From NCBI RefSeq assembly GCF_001679325.1, contig NZ_LZMX01000002.1: a stretch of DNA of 64,000 nt; one strand, written 5' to 3'. Position numbers and translations under genes: made by a program. The notes under the pieces are model-generated. The model saw only the letters and a program-made list of their open reading frames with translations, was not told the DNA's origin and did no database searches. Shown piece after piece: positions 44,530-52,169 of the stretch; position 1 is the stretch's first letter; every line of letters begins with the position of its first letter. Source of the DNA: Haemophilus_D parainfluenzae_AD. GTDB lineage: Bacteria; Pseudomonadota; Gammaproteobacteria; Enterobacterales; Pasteurellaceae.

Positions 44530-44557
44530 GATGCGCCAGTTAAATAATTGGCGCATC
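44530..44557 (+). terminator. Terminator after pseudoazurin
   Basis: GATGCGCCA (44530-44538) with TGGCGCATC (44549-44557), 10-nt loop, then T-rich TTCTTTATG. Not a perfect T-run. Confidence 0.7.
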
Positions 44558-44588
44558 TTCTTTATGTTTAAATCTGTTATTATTTACT

Positions 44589-45410
44589 ATGCTTACGATT
44601 ACTACTTGCAAAACGTATCCTTCAGCCCCTCAAAATCTTATCCCTGTACAAACACAACTTTCTAATCAAGGTATTCCTACTCAATTTTTGCCTTGGCAAG
44701 AAACATTACAAAGTCATTTTATTCTGCCTTTAGCAGCATGGGATTATGCAAATTTCTATGATGAATTTACTCAATGGATTAAACAACATAAGAATGCATT
44801 CATCAATCCTGCGGAATTAATGTTATGGAATAGCCATAAAGGCTATCTATGTGATTTGCAGAATTGGGGCATCAATGTTATTCCCACTATTATTTGCTCA
44901 ACAAAAACATCTGAAATTTTGACCGCACTTGAACGCCAAGATTGGCCAGAATTTGTCATCAAACCTGCTGTAGGGCAGAGCGGTAATTTGGTGACAAAAC
45001 TCAAACAAGGTGAAGCATTACCTGATCTTTCCCTGTATGGTGAGCAAGTTGTGTTACAGCCGTTTATTCCTGAAGTAGCAATAAATGGTGAAATCAGCTT
45101 GATTTTTTTTAATGGTGTATTTAGTCATGCTATTCGCCGACAGCCACCTCAAAATGAATGGCGAGCAAATTCACAATATAAAGTTGAAATTATCCCTGTT
45201 GAGGTTCATCGTCATATTATTGAAACAGCGCGCCATGTTTTATATAAATTGCCAGAGATGCCTGTCTATGCACGCGTAGATGGAACGATTATTGACAGTA
45301 CATTTTTATTAAATGAATTGGAGTTGATTGAGCCTGCGTTATATTTAGATCGTTGGGAAGGGGCAACAGAGCGATTTGTGGATGTGTTAAAGGCTAGAAT
45401 CTTAAAATAA
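44589..45410 (+). CDS. ATP-grasp domain protein, ligase family
   Basis: 273 aa. ATP-grasp marks: KPAVGQSGNLVTK (glycine-rich lid), GEISLIFFNGVFSH, and the metal-binding YARVDGTIID with NELELIEPALYL. Overall closest in layout to small RimK/DcsG-type ligases that join an amine or amino acid to a carboxylate. Monocistronic, with its own flanking terminators. The substrate cannot be inferred. Confidence 0.7.
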   Translation: MLTITTCKTYPSAPQNLIPVQTQLSNQGIPTQFLPWQETLQSHFILPLAAWDYANFYDEFTQWIKQHKNAFINPAELMLWNSHKGYLCDLQNWGINVIPTIICSTKTSEILTALERQDWPEFVIKPAVGQSGNLVTKLKQGEALPDLSLYGEQVVLQPFIPEVAINGEISLIFFNGVFSHAIRRQPPQNEWRANSQYKVEIIPVEVHRHIIETARHVLYKLPEMPVYARVDGTIIDSTFLLNELELIEPALYLDRWEGATERFVDVLKARILK

Positions 45411-45417
45411 GAGCAAT

Positions 45418-45450
45418 AAAAAAACCTTACTTTTTACAGTAAGGTTTTTT
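45418..45450. terminator. Bidirectional terminator (ATP-grasp / lipoprotein)
   Basis: AAAAAAACCTTACT pairs with AGTAAGGTTTTTT around loop TTTTAC. Confidence 0.93.
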
Positions 45451-45466
45451 CATCTTCAACGTTCAA

Positions 45467-46081
45467 TTATTTTGTAGCTGGAGCAACTGGGGCTGCAGGT
45501 GCAAATTTTTGTGCTAAATCAGCACCGTCTTTTTGTAATTTAGCTACTGCTGCTTGGAGTTTTTCAACTTTAGCTTGGTAAGCTTTAGTTTGTTCTTCAG
45601 TTGGTGCTTTAGTGGCTAAGTTTAATTGATCAACTAATAATTCGCTTGATAATGCAAGCACTTCTTTATTTTGATCTTTAATGTTTTTCACTGAAGGTGA
45701 AGTTACATCTAATTTATCTAAGCTTGCGATAGTATCTTCAACAGTTTTATTGAAAGTCTTGATTGCTTCTTCAATTTTTTTATCATCTTTTGCTTGAACC
45801 GCAGCAGTTAAATCAGATTGAAGTTTTTGTTGTGCTGCCATTTGAGCTTGTGCTTGGCTTGCATTCCATTCAAGTAATTTGTTGTAGTCAGCTTGTTCTT
45901 GAGTTGGAGTTGCTTCAGCTGGTTTTGTTGCTTCAGCTGGTTTCGCCGTTTCTTGTTTTACCTCAGGCGCAGGTTGAGTTGCTTCAGGTTTTGCTGGAGC
46001 TGGTTTATCTGCCGGTTTATCACAAGCAGTTAAGAATAATGCAAATAATGCAGTTGCGCTGATTTTAATAAGTTTGTTCAT
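45467..46081 (-). CDS. Small repeat-rich lipoprotein of unknown function
   Basis: About 204 aa. Signal MNKLIKISATALFALFLTAC with lipobox LTAC. A Pro/Ala/Lys-rich stalk has the repeats AKPAEAT and KPAEAT. Then comes a long helical, Ala/Lys/Gln-rich domain with heptad-like spacing, ending in a second Pro/Ala tail (APAAPVAPATK). Probably outer-membrane anchored. AGAGGATT ribosome site. No enzyme motif seen. Similar lipoproteins are common in Haemophilus; I cannot name it. Confidence 0.7.
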   Translation of the reverse strand: MNKLIKISATALFALFLTACDKPADKPAPAKPEATQPAPEVKQETAKPAEATKPAEATPTQEQADYNKLLEWNASQAQAQMAAQQKLQSDLTAAVQAKDDKKIEEAIKTFNKTVEDTIASLDKLDVTSPSVKNIKDQNKEVLALSSELLVDQLNLATKAPTEEQTKAYQAKVEKLQAAVAKLQKDGADLAQKFAPAAPVAPATK

Positions 46082-46178
46082 AGACAATCCTCTATTTAAA
46101 TTTAATAAAAATATATTTAGTTAAATTAACCGTTGCTTCGACAGCATCAAATTAAATTAGTTCAAAAAATTTTTTAGT

Positions 46179-46502
46179 TTATTTGAAATTTTTAATATAT
46201 TCACTTAGGTTACGAATATCTTCATCACTCAAGCGTTGTTTAGCTGGATTTCCAGCTCCAATAATTTTCCCCATTTTTCTTTCAGAAAGTGCGGTTGAAA
46301 TTTCTTCTGGTTTTAGCTGATTAATAATTTTTGATTCACCCATGGCTGGTTTTTCGCCTTGTTTTCCATGGCAAGTCGCACAAGAACGTTTATATACCTT
46401 TTCTGCTTTGACTAAATCAGCTTCGGCAGAAAGCGCGGATGTTGCAAATAAAAAGTTTAAAACAGGTAAAAAAGTAGAGAGTAAGTAAATTCGTTTTTGC
46501 AT
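46179..46502 (-). CDS. Small periplasmic cytochrome c
   Basis: 107 aa. Signal peptide to SALSA, one haem motif CATCHG, and a Met ligand likely in KMGKIIGAG. Class I c553-type mono-haem protein. It ends the iron-uptake operon, 5 nt after the TlpA-like gene. Placed with FTR1 and P19, it may serve electron transfer for iron reduction or oxidation at the periplasmic side. Confidence 0.8.
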   Translation of the reverse strand: MQKRIYLLSTFLPVLNFLFATSALSAEADLVKAEKVYKRSCATCHGKQGEKPAMGESKIINQLKPEEISTALSERKMGKIIGAGNPAKQRLSDEDIRNLSEYIKNFK

Positions 46503-46507
46503 TTTAG

Positions 46508-46987
46508 CTAGCCTTTAAATAATTTATCTAAATCTGCAGCGGGAATTGCACCTTCATATTTAGCCTGAATATTACCTTCAGGTGTAATCACAAAACTTGT
46601 TGGCGTGCCGATAAGCTGATAGCGTTCTGCTGTGATTTTTAATTGGTCTTTGATAACCGGCAACGTAAGCTGACGTTTGGCGACCACGGCTCTGGTATCC
46701 ACTTTATCTCCATCTACGTTAATGGCGATAAGTTGAACTTTATTTGGATTCGCTTCGGCCAATTTTTCGAACTCTTTTAATTCTGCGACACATCGTCCAC
46801 AGGTTTCAGACCAGAATGTCAGTAAGCGAGTGCCTTTCCAATCATCAAGTTTCACTTCTTTACCTTGTAAATCATAGGCAGCAATGTCTGGCGCTTTTTG
46901 ACCAATTGCAGCAACTTCATCTTTACAAGAAACGCTACCGAAAATGACCGCACTTATGGCGAGTAGTTTGATGAATTTATTTTTCAT
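46508..46987 (-). CDS. TlpA/thioredoxin-like lipoprotein of the Fet operon
   Basis: 159 aa. Signal MKNKFIKLLAISAVIFGSVS then lipobox Cys (GSVSC). The thioredoxin fold has the active site ETCGRC, then GTPTSFVITPEG with the cis-Pro region. Overlaps the ATPase gene by 11 bases. In Campylobacter and pathogenic E. coli the iron system with P19 is followed by similar thioredoxin-like genes. Its partner is not known. Confidence 0.82.
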   Translation of the reverse strand: MKNKFIKLLAISAVIFGSVSCKDEVAAIGQKAPDIAAYDLQGKEVKLDDWKGTRLLTFWSETCGRCVAELKEFEKLAEANPNKVQLIAINVDGDKVDTRAVVAKRQLTLPVIKDQLKITAERYQLIGTPTSFVITPEGNIQAKYEGAIPAADLDKLFKG

Positions 46988-47648
46988 GAATTTCCTCTTT
47001 TACAAATTTTCCGTGGTGGAGATAAATAACACGATCGGTTAACTCACCTAATTCAGGATTGTGTGTCACCATCACAATAGTTCTCCCTTGGCGATTTAAT
47101 TCTTGTAGTAAATCCAGTACAAGCGCTTCATTTTTTTCGTCAAGGTTACCTGTAGGTTCATCGGCAAAAATAACAGGAGGTTGGTTCACTAATGCCCGAG
47201 CAATACATACCCGTTGTTGTTCGCCCCCAGAAAGTTGGCTTGGACGGTGATCCATACGATGACCTAATCCTACTTGTTCGAGTACCGCTTTAGCCGCTGC
47301 TTCATCAATCACACTGTGATAATGCTGAGCCAGCATCACATTTTCAAGTGCGGTCAAATAAGGAATTAAATGGAATTGTTGAAAGACTAAACCAATTTTT
47401 TCTGCACGGAAACGCTGACGACCGATTTCATCTAGTTGTGCCGCATCGACACCATCTAAAATGACTTTACCTTCACTAGCTGTATCTAAGCCAGTCAGAA
47501 TATTCATCAGCGTGGTTTTACCAGAACCTGATGCACCCATTATCGCAATAAATTCACCTTGGCGAATTTGAATATTAATATCTTCTAAAGCGGTGACTTG
47601 CCCGAATCGTTTATATAAATGTTGCGTTTCAATTACAAATTCACTCAT
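46977..47648 (-). CDS. ABC transporter ATPase (MacB/LolD type) of the Fet operon
   Basis: 223 aa. Walker A GASGSGKTT, LSGGEQQRVCIARAL signature and Walker B PVIFADEPTGNLD with a trailing MVTHNPEL His switch. Powers the two FtsX-like permeases directly upstream; this family does mechanotransmission rather than classical transport. Confidence 0.9.
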   Translation of the reverse strand: MSEFVIETQHLYKRFGQVTALEDINIQIRQGEFIAIMGASGSGKTTLMNILTGLDTASEGKVILDGVDAAQLDEIGRQRFRAEKIGLVFQQFHLIPYLTALENVMLAQHYHSVIDEAAAKAVLEQVGLGHRMDHRPSQLSGGEQQRVCIARALVNQPPVIFADEPTGNLDEKNEALVLDLLQELNRQGRTIVMVTHNPELGELTDRVIYLHHGKFVKEEIHEK

Positions 47649-47649
47649 T

Positions 47650-48783
47650 TTATTCCCCTTTTAACACATTTGCGGTTTGGATATTTAAAGCTCGTTTGGT
47701 TGGTACAATCACCGCAATAAAGGCAACCAATAACGATAAGACGATAGTAATTGGAATAACCGGTAGACGCATATCAATGTAAGATTTAAATACGGTTAAT
47801 CCAAGTAATTGAGCCAAGATGTAGCCGAGAATCAGTCCTGCTACAATTGCACAAAGTGCAATGATCAGAATCTCGGTACTAATTTGTTTAATGATGTCGC
47901 TCTGTTTTGCCCCCAAGGCTTTTTGTAGTGCAAATTCTTTTGCTCGCTCGCCAACAATCGCAATCAACGTGGTATTCACACAAAGAGTGGCGAGTATCAA
48001 AATGACCAACGAGATTAAGCCCATCAAACCCTTAATTTTATCTAAAATCTGTCCTTCCGAAGCAGAGACTTTTCTAATCGGTCGGGCAGTCAGATCAGGT
48101 TGATGTTGCATAATATCTTGGGCAAATTGTGCGACATTACCTTGTTCATTTTTTACATTGAGCAAGGCATTATTGGCTAATCCTTCTTTATCCAACCAAT
48201 TTTGGGCAAACTCTAAATTCACGATTAACATGTTGTCAGTGGCATCACCTGCCTCAACAATACCTTTTATCGTGAATTCATGTTTTTCAACCGCATTTTT
48301 AGATAGAGTTAATTTACTTCCAACACCTAAATTAAGGCGTTCTGCTAAGGTTTTCCCAATCATGGCATTGCGATCATCAAAATTCACATTAATGGCTGAG
48401 CCGGTAATTTGCCAATAAGGTGCGAGCACTCGCATATCTTCAAACCACACGCCCATAATCACAATTTTTTCTAAATCACTTCGTGCAACACCATATAAAT
48501 AAGGGCTGGCAGCGGTGATAAAATTATCCGGTGCATTGTGCAGAATTTGCTTTAATTGGCGTTCTTTCATCAATCCACCATTGGCTGCACCGATGTAAAA
48601 GTTTGCCCCAAAGGTACGGAGCTCTTGGCTCATTTTAGTATTGATATCGAAATAGACCGCTGCCATTGCCGTCACAATGGACGCACCAACAGTCAGCGCA
48701 GAGAAGATAATAAATACCCGCTGTAAACGTAGGCGTAATGCTTGGAAGATTAAACGCCAAAACATACTTTTATTGGCGGCCAT
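47650..48783 (-). CDS. FtsX/MacB-like ABC permease, second in Fet operon
   Basis: About 377 aa. One N-terminal helix, a large periplasmic domain (MKERQLKQILHNAPDNF onward), and three C-terminal helices with EFALQKALGAKQSDI, the conserved coupling segment. Start ATG 48783 lies inside the end of the preceding permease gene (14-base overlap); the longer frame is a non-ATG extension. Confidence 0.85.
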   Translation of the reverse strand: MAANKSMFWRLIFQALRLRLQRVFIIFSALTVGASIVTAMAAVYFDINTKMSQELRTFGANFYIGAANGGLMKERQLKQILHNAPDNFITAASPYLYGVARSDLEKIVIMGVWFEDMRVLAPYWQITGSAINVNFDDRNAMIGKTLAERLNLGVGSKLTLSKNAVEKHEFTIKGIVEAGDATDNMLIVNLEFAQNWLDKEGLANNALLNVKNEQGNVAQFAQDIMQHQPDLTARPIRKVSASEGQILDKIKGLMGLISLVILILATLCVNTTLIAIVGERAKEFALQKALGAKQSDIIKQISTEILIIALCAIVAGLILGYILAQLLGLTVFKSYIDMRLPVIPITIVLSLLVAFIAVIVPTKRALNIQTANVLKGE

Positions 48784-50110
48784 AGAGCACCTCCACAGGG
48801 TAAAGTTTGGCAATTCGATGGGCAGGGAACCATGTACCCACTACAGCAATTAAAATAGACAGCATCAATACGCAAGGAATTACAATCCAAGCAAAACTCA
48901 GTGGTACGCCAAATAGCGCAGCGCCAATAAATCTTGCTAAGCCCCAACCTGCAATACAACCAAGCGAACCACCGATTGAGGCACTGATAATGGCTTCACA
49001 ATAAAATAATAAGGCAATTTGCCATTGATAGGCGCCTAAGGCTTTCATCAAACCAATTTCTTTTGAGCGTTCAATGATCCCTGTACTCATTAATGAGGCG
49101 ATCCCCATGGCTGCGGCGATTAAGGCGGCAAGAGTAACGACTGCCAACAATAACTGGATTTTACCAATGACCACACCTTCTGAAGCTGCAACCTGCCAAA
49201 TAGGGCGAACAATGGCACCAGAAATAGCTTCTTCTAACTGATGTGAAATAGATGAGACATAAGCCGTACAATACCAGCGATCGTACTCTTCAGCATCCAA
49301 TGCATCGGTATTGGCACGTGCTTTACGAGAAAGATCATTTTCAGGTACGGTAAGCGCGGAGACTTTAACTGATTGAATTTTTCCTTCCAAACTCAGTAAT
49401 TTTTGTACAGCATTGAGTGGCATGACTAATTGATTATCTTCAGCACCACCCGTGGATAAAATACCGGTAATTTCGACCGCACTTTGATTATCTAGCTCAT
49501 TATTTTGATAGCGAAGCTGGATTTTATCACCTTGCTTTAAGCCAGTTCGTTGAGCTAACTGCTCACCAATCAATGCAGGAATAAATTCTCCTTCAGGTGT
49601 TTCAAGATCGTTGACCCATTCACCTTGCACATGCCAATACGGACTAATAATTTTTTGTCCTGTATGGTAATCATCTTCATCTGGTACAGGGATGTTATGA
49701 TCAAAAAACGTACCCAGCACATTAATTTGTCCAAGTGCGGTTAATTTTTCATGAGTATTTGCGGAAAGCGTTTCCGCTTTTACATCTGCACCTAATAACG
49801 GTGCAAAACCCACGATATTATTTCGCCAGAAAATATCTTTAATATTCGGCAGTTCTTTTTCATCGAGAAAATCTTGACTACTCAAATCTGCGTTATGACT
49901 AAGTTCATCAGGCAGGGCGGCATTACTTGCAGGCTCAACTAAAATATTGGCTCCGTAAGATTTGAGCTCTTTTGCCATTTTATCGCCAATATCAATGGAT
50001 ACAGCCAAGAGTGCAGAGATTAAGCCCGCCGCTAAGAAAATAGTAATCACGGCCAACAGTTTACGTTTAATGCTAAAACGCCAAGATTGAAATAACATTC
50101 TTGCTAGCAT
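48770..50110 (-). CDS. FtsX/MacB-like ABC permease, first in Fet operon
   Basis: 446 aa, same topology as its partner: an N-terminal helix, a periplasmic domain rich in beta-prone sequence, and a C-terminal four-helix region with SKEIGLMKALGAYQWQIAL. Paralogous to the next gene: both have a coupling KALGA motif and an ASEGxxxxKIxxL stretch before helix 2 (VAASEGVVIGKIQLLL here; VSASEGQILDKIKGLM in the partner). Shares its first base with the DUF2318 gene stop. Confidence 0.85.
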   Translation of the reverse strand: MLARMLFQSWRFSIKRKLLAVITIFLAAGLISALLAVSIDIGDKMAKELKSYGANILVEPASNAALPDELSHNADLSSQDFLDEKELPNIKDIFWRNNIVGFAPLLGADVKAETLSANTHEKLTALGQINVLGTFFDHNIPVPDEDDYHTGQKIISPYWHVQGEWVNDLETPEGEFIPALIGEQLAQRTGLKQGDKIQLRYQNNELDNQSAVEITGILSTGGAEDNQLVMPLNAVQKLLSLEGKIQSVKVSALTVPENDLSRKARANTDALDAEEYDRWYCTAYVSSISHQLEEAISGAIVRPIWQVAASEGVVIGKIQLLLAVVTLAALIAAAMGIASLMSTGIIERSKEIGLMKALGAYQWQIALLFYCEAIISASIGGSLGCIAGWGLARFIGAALFGVPLSFAWIVIPCVLMLSILIAVVGTWFPAHRIAKLYPVEVLYGRQ

Positions 50111-51504
50111 TATTCCCCCTTACCTAAATACTTTTCAGGGTTATCACGGAATAAATCAAGATTTTTCTCACTTTCAAAGAAGTAAGTTTTACCTTCGTAA
50201 TTATATTTGTGCTCCATTTTAGTGTTTTTCATTTGGGTGCCACTAATCGGATCTTTTACATCGATTTCAACAATCGTGCTAAATAAATTTAACCCTTCTT
50301 CTAAGCTGGTTCGATTAATGAGAATTTCAGTCTCAGTTTGTTGCCAATCTTCAATTGGTACAGGATTACAGCCACCCGGTTTACCAATAGATGGAATAAA
50401 CATATGTACACCGCAGCCTACACAAACTACTTGGTTACCTTCCATCACATAACCTTGGTCACCACAAAGCAAGCAGGCATCAAATACCGCGGCTAGACTT
50501 AATTTATCTGGTTGACGATTAATGACAAAGAAACGTACGGCTTTACCGTCATCAGCGATCCAGACAAAACGGTGTAATTTTCCATCTTTTACTTGCTCAA
50601 TTGGAATATGGACTTGTTGCTTTTCATCTAAGGTCAAAGGAATCGCTTCTGAAAGTTGTGGTGGACGAGAAGCAATTTGCTCCCAATAAAGCTGTGTAGT
50701 AAAAATAATTGCTAATGCCAAATAGCCCCAACCAAGTAAGCGAGAGGAGGTACGCAATGCGGCTAATTTTTGGCGTTTTTCAATGGATTCTTGTGTCACA
50801 GTAACTTGTTGCTTGCGTGATAAATGAATTTTGCCGTAAAAGATGGCAAGTACAACAAAGAGTAAAGCTACACAGATGTAATTTAACCAGCGAGTGATTT
50901 CGTCCGATTTCGCAACGAAGCTTAAACGTAGTTTGGTGAGTTCAAGCACTTGAAGCTTCATTAAAATTAATAAGAGTTCGCCAATAAGTGGAACAAGTAA
51001 GCCAATTAAGAGAAGGCTCATCACACCTTTTAAAAGTGCGGTCGATTTTTGTTGTGTTTTTTCCGCTTGTTTTAAAAGTAAATCAATCCAACCTTGTAAG
51101 CATAAACAAAAAATAAAGGCAAAAATGACCGCACTTATGTGCAGGATAGAGTCTGTGTTGATGACATCTGTGGAGACAAGTGCGGTAATGTTAGGATCTT
51201 TTGCCCAGAAACTGCCCGCAATGAGCATTAATACCATTTGCCAAAAAGCAGGTAAGCGACCTTTGCCAAAAATTAAACATAAGGCAAAGATAGTCAATAG
51301 CGCTAATATTACTCCATTGATGACTAAATTGGTCATTTGTCCCGTAGGTAAACTAAGACGTAGTGCGATACCGGCAATAAAGCCAAATAAGCTAAGCCAA
51401 ATTATTTTTTTTGCACTCACAGCGGATTGTTTGATGTGATAAACACCGAGCAATAATGAAAAGGGTAAAAGTGCTTGAAGGAAAAAAGTAAAAAAATAAT
51501 TCAT
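50110..51504 (-). CDS. Fe-S-containing membrane protein (DUF2318) of the Fet operon
   Basis: 464 aa. Eight or so membrane helices in the first two-thirds, then a soluble domain with CLLCGD and VVCVGCGVHM (four Cys, likely Fe-S or metal site), and a YHS-like C-terminal segment FFESEKNLDLFRDNPEKYLG. Known as a companion of P19/FTR1 systems; function not shown. Three uptake signals lie close together in this gene (51030, 51125, 51180). Confidence 0.83.
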   Translation of the reverse strand: MNYFFTFFLQALLPFSLLLGVYHIKQSAVSAKKIIWLSLFGFIAGIALRLSLPTGQMTNLVINGVILALLTIFALCLIFGKGRLPAFWQMVLMLIAGSFWAKDPNITALVSTDVINTDSILHISAVIFAFIFCLCLQGWIDLLLKQAEKTQQKSTALLKGVMSLLLIGLLVPLIGELLLILMKLQVLELTKLRLSFVAKSDEITRWLNYICVALLFVVLAIFYGKIHLSRKQQVTVTQESIEKRQKLAALRTSSRLLGWGYLALAIIFTTQLYWEQIASRPPQLSEAIPLTLDEKQQVHIPIEQVKDGKLHRFVWIADDGKAVRFFVINRQPDKLSLAAVFDACLLCGDQGYVMEGNQVVCVGCGVHMFIPSIGKPGGCNPVPIEDWQQTETEILINRTSLEEGLNLFSTIVEIDVKDPISGTQMKNTKMEHKYNYEGKTYFFESEKNLDLFRDNPEKYLGKGE

Positions 51505-51561
51505 AGTTTGATCATTTAATGGGATAAAACAGACGATATTTTAAGGTTAAATTAAATGCTA

Positions 51562-51592
51562 TTGCCTTCCCCTGAAATACAAGGGAAGGCAA
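51562..51592 (-). repeat. Strong hairpin inside the Fet operon (not a terminator)
   Basis: TTGCCTTCCC (51562-51571) with GGGAAGGCAA (51583-51592), 10 bp, 11-nt loop, and no T-run on the minus strand. It lies between the P19 stop and the DUF2318 start. Likely an mRNA processing/stability element favouring the upstream genes (inference). Confidence 0.75.
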
Positions 51593-51619
51593 GTCGGTAA
51601 AATCGATGTTTACCTGAGA

Positions 51620-52141
51620 TTATTTGATGCCAGTGAATTTGAATTCATAGCTAACATCAAATGGTTTCCACCAACGACCTACACCCGTTTCAGAGTCGGT
51701 ATGACGGTGCATACCCGCTTTTGATGGTGGGTCGATGTGGTAAGTTAATTTATAGTTACCCACACCCATCATTTTCACGTTAGCGCCGTAGTGAGGACCA
51801 TCACCTGCCACCATTGGCATGAACGTACCTTCTTGTTTTTCACCGGTATCGGTATTCACTAAAGTGTAGTTGATGGTTAAGTAAGGCATCCATTCACCAT
51901 CACCAAAGCCATTTTTGTTACCTTTTACTGCGTGGATATCCGCTTCTAAGTGGATATCTGATTTCGCAGCAGGTAAACCCATGCCACGTGGTTCCATATC
52001 GATTGGTTTGAGATAAACCGCTGCAATTTCCATTTCATTCATGGTTACCGCTTCACCGATTGGGTACTCTTGGAATGCGTTTGCAGTAGACGCGGTGAAA
52101 ATACCCGCAAATAATGCTGTTGCTAAAAGTGCTTTTTTCAT
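51620..52141 (-). CDS. Periplasmic iron-transport protein of the P19/FetP family
   Basis: 173 aa. Signal MKKALLATALFAGIFTASTA to NA. The Cu/Fe-site His and Met residues are seen in DIHLEADIHA, MVAGDGPHYGANVKMMG and AGMHRHTDSE. Functions with the FTR1 permease in high-affinity iron uptake in Campylobacter and E. coli. 29 nt after the FTR1 gene. Typical length. In E. coli the pair is called FetMP. Confidence 0.9.
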   Translation of the reverse strand: MKKALLATALFAGIFTASTANAFQEYPIGEAVTMNEMEIAAVYLKPIDMEPRGMGLPAAKSDIHLEADIHAVKGNKNGFGDGEWMPYLTINYTLVNTDTGEKQEGTFMPMVAGDGPHYGANVKMMGVGNYKLTYHIDPPSKAGMHRHTDSETGVGRWWKPFDVSYEFKFTGIK

Positions 52142-52169
52142 TGTTTTTCTCCTAAAGGATTGTTGGGTA

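Noticed and set aside
45763..46062. Leu/Gln-rich plus ORF opposite the lipoprotein
   Set aside because: Product of the Ala/Lys/Pro repeat codons read backwards.
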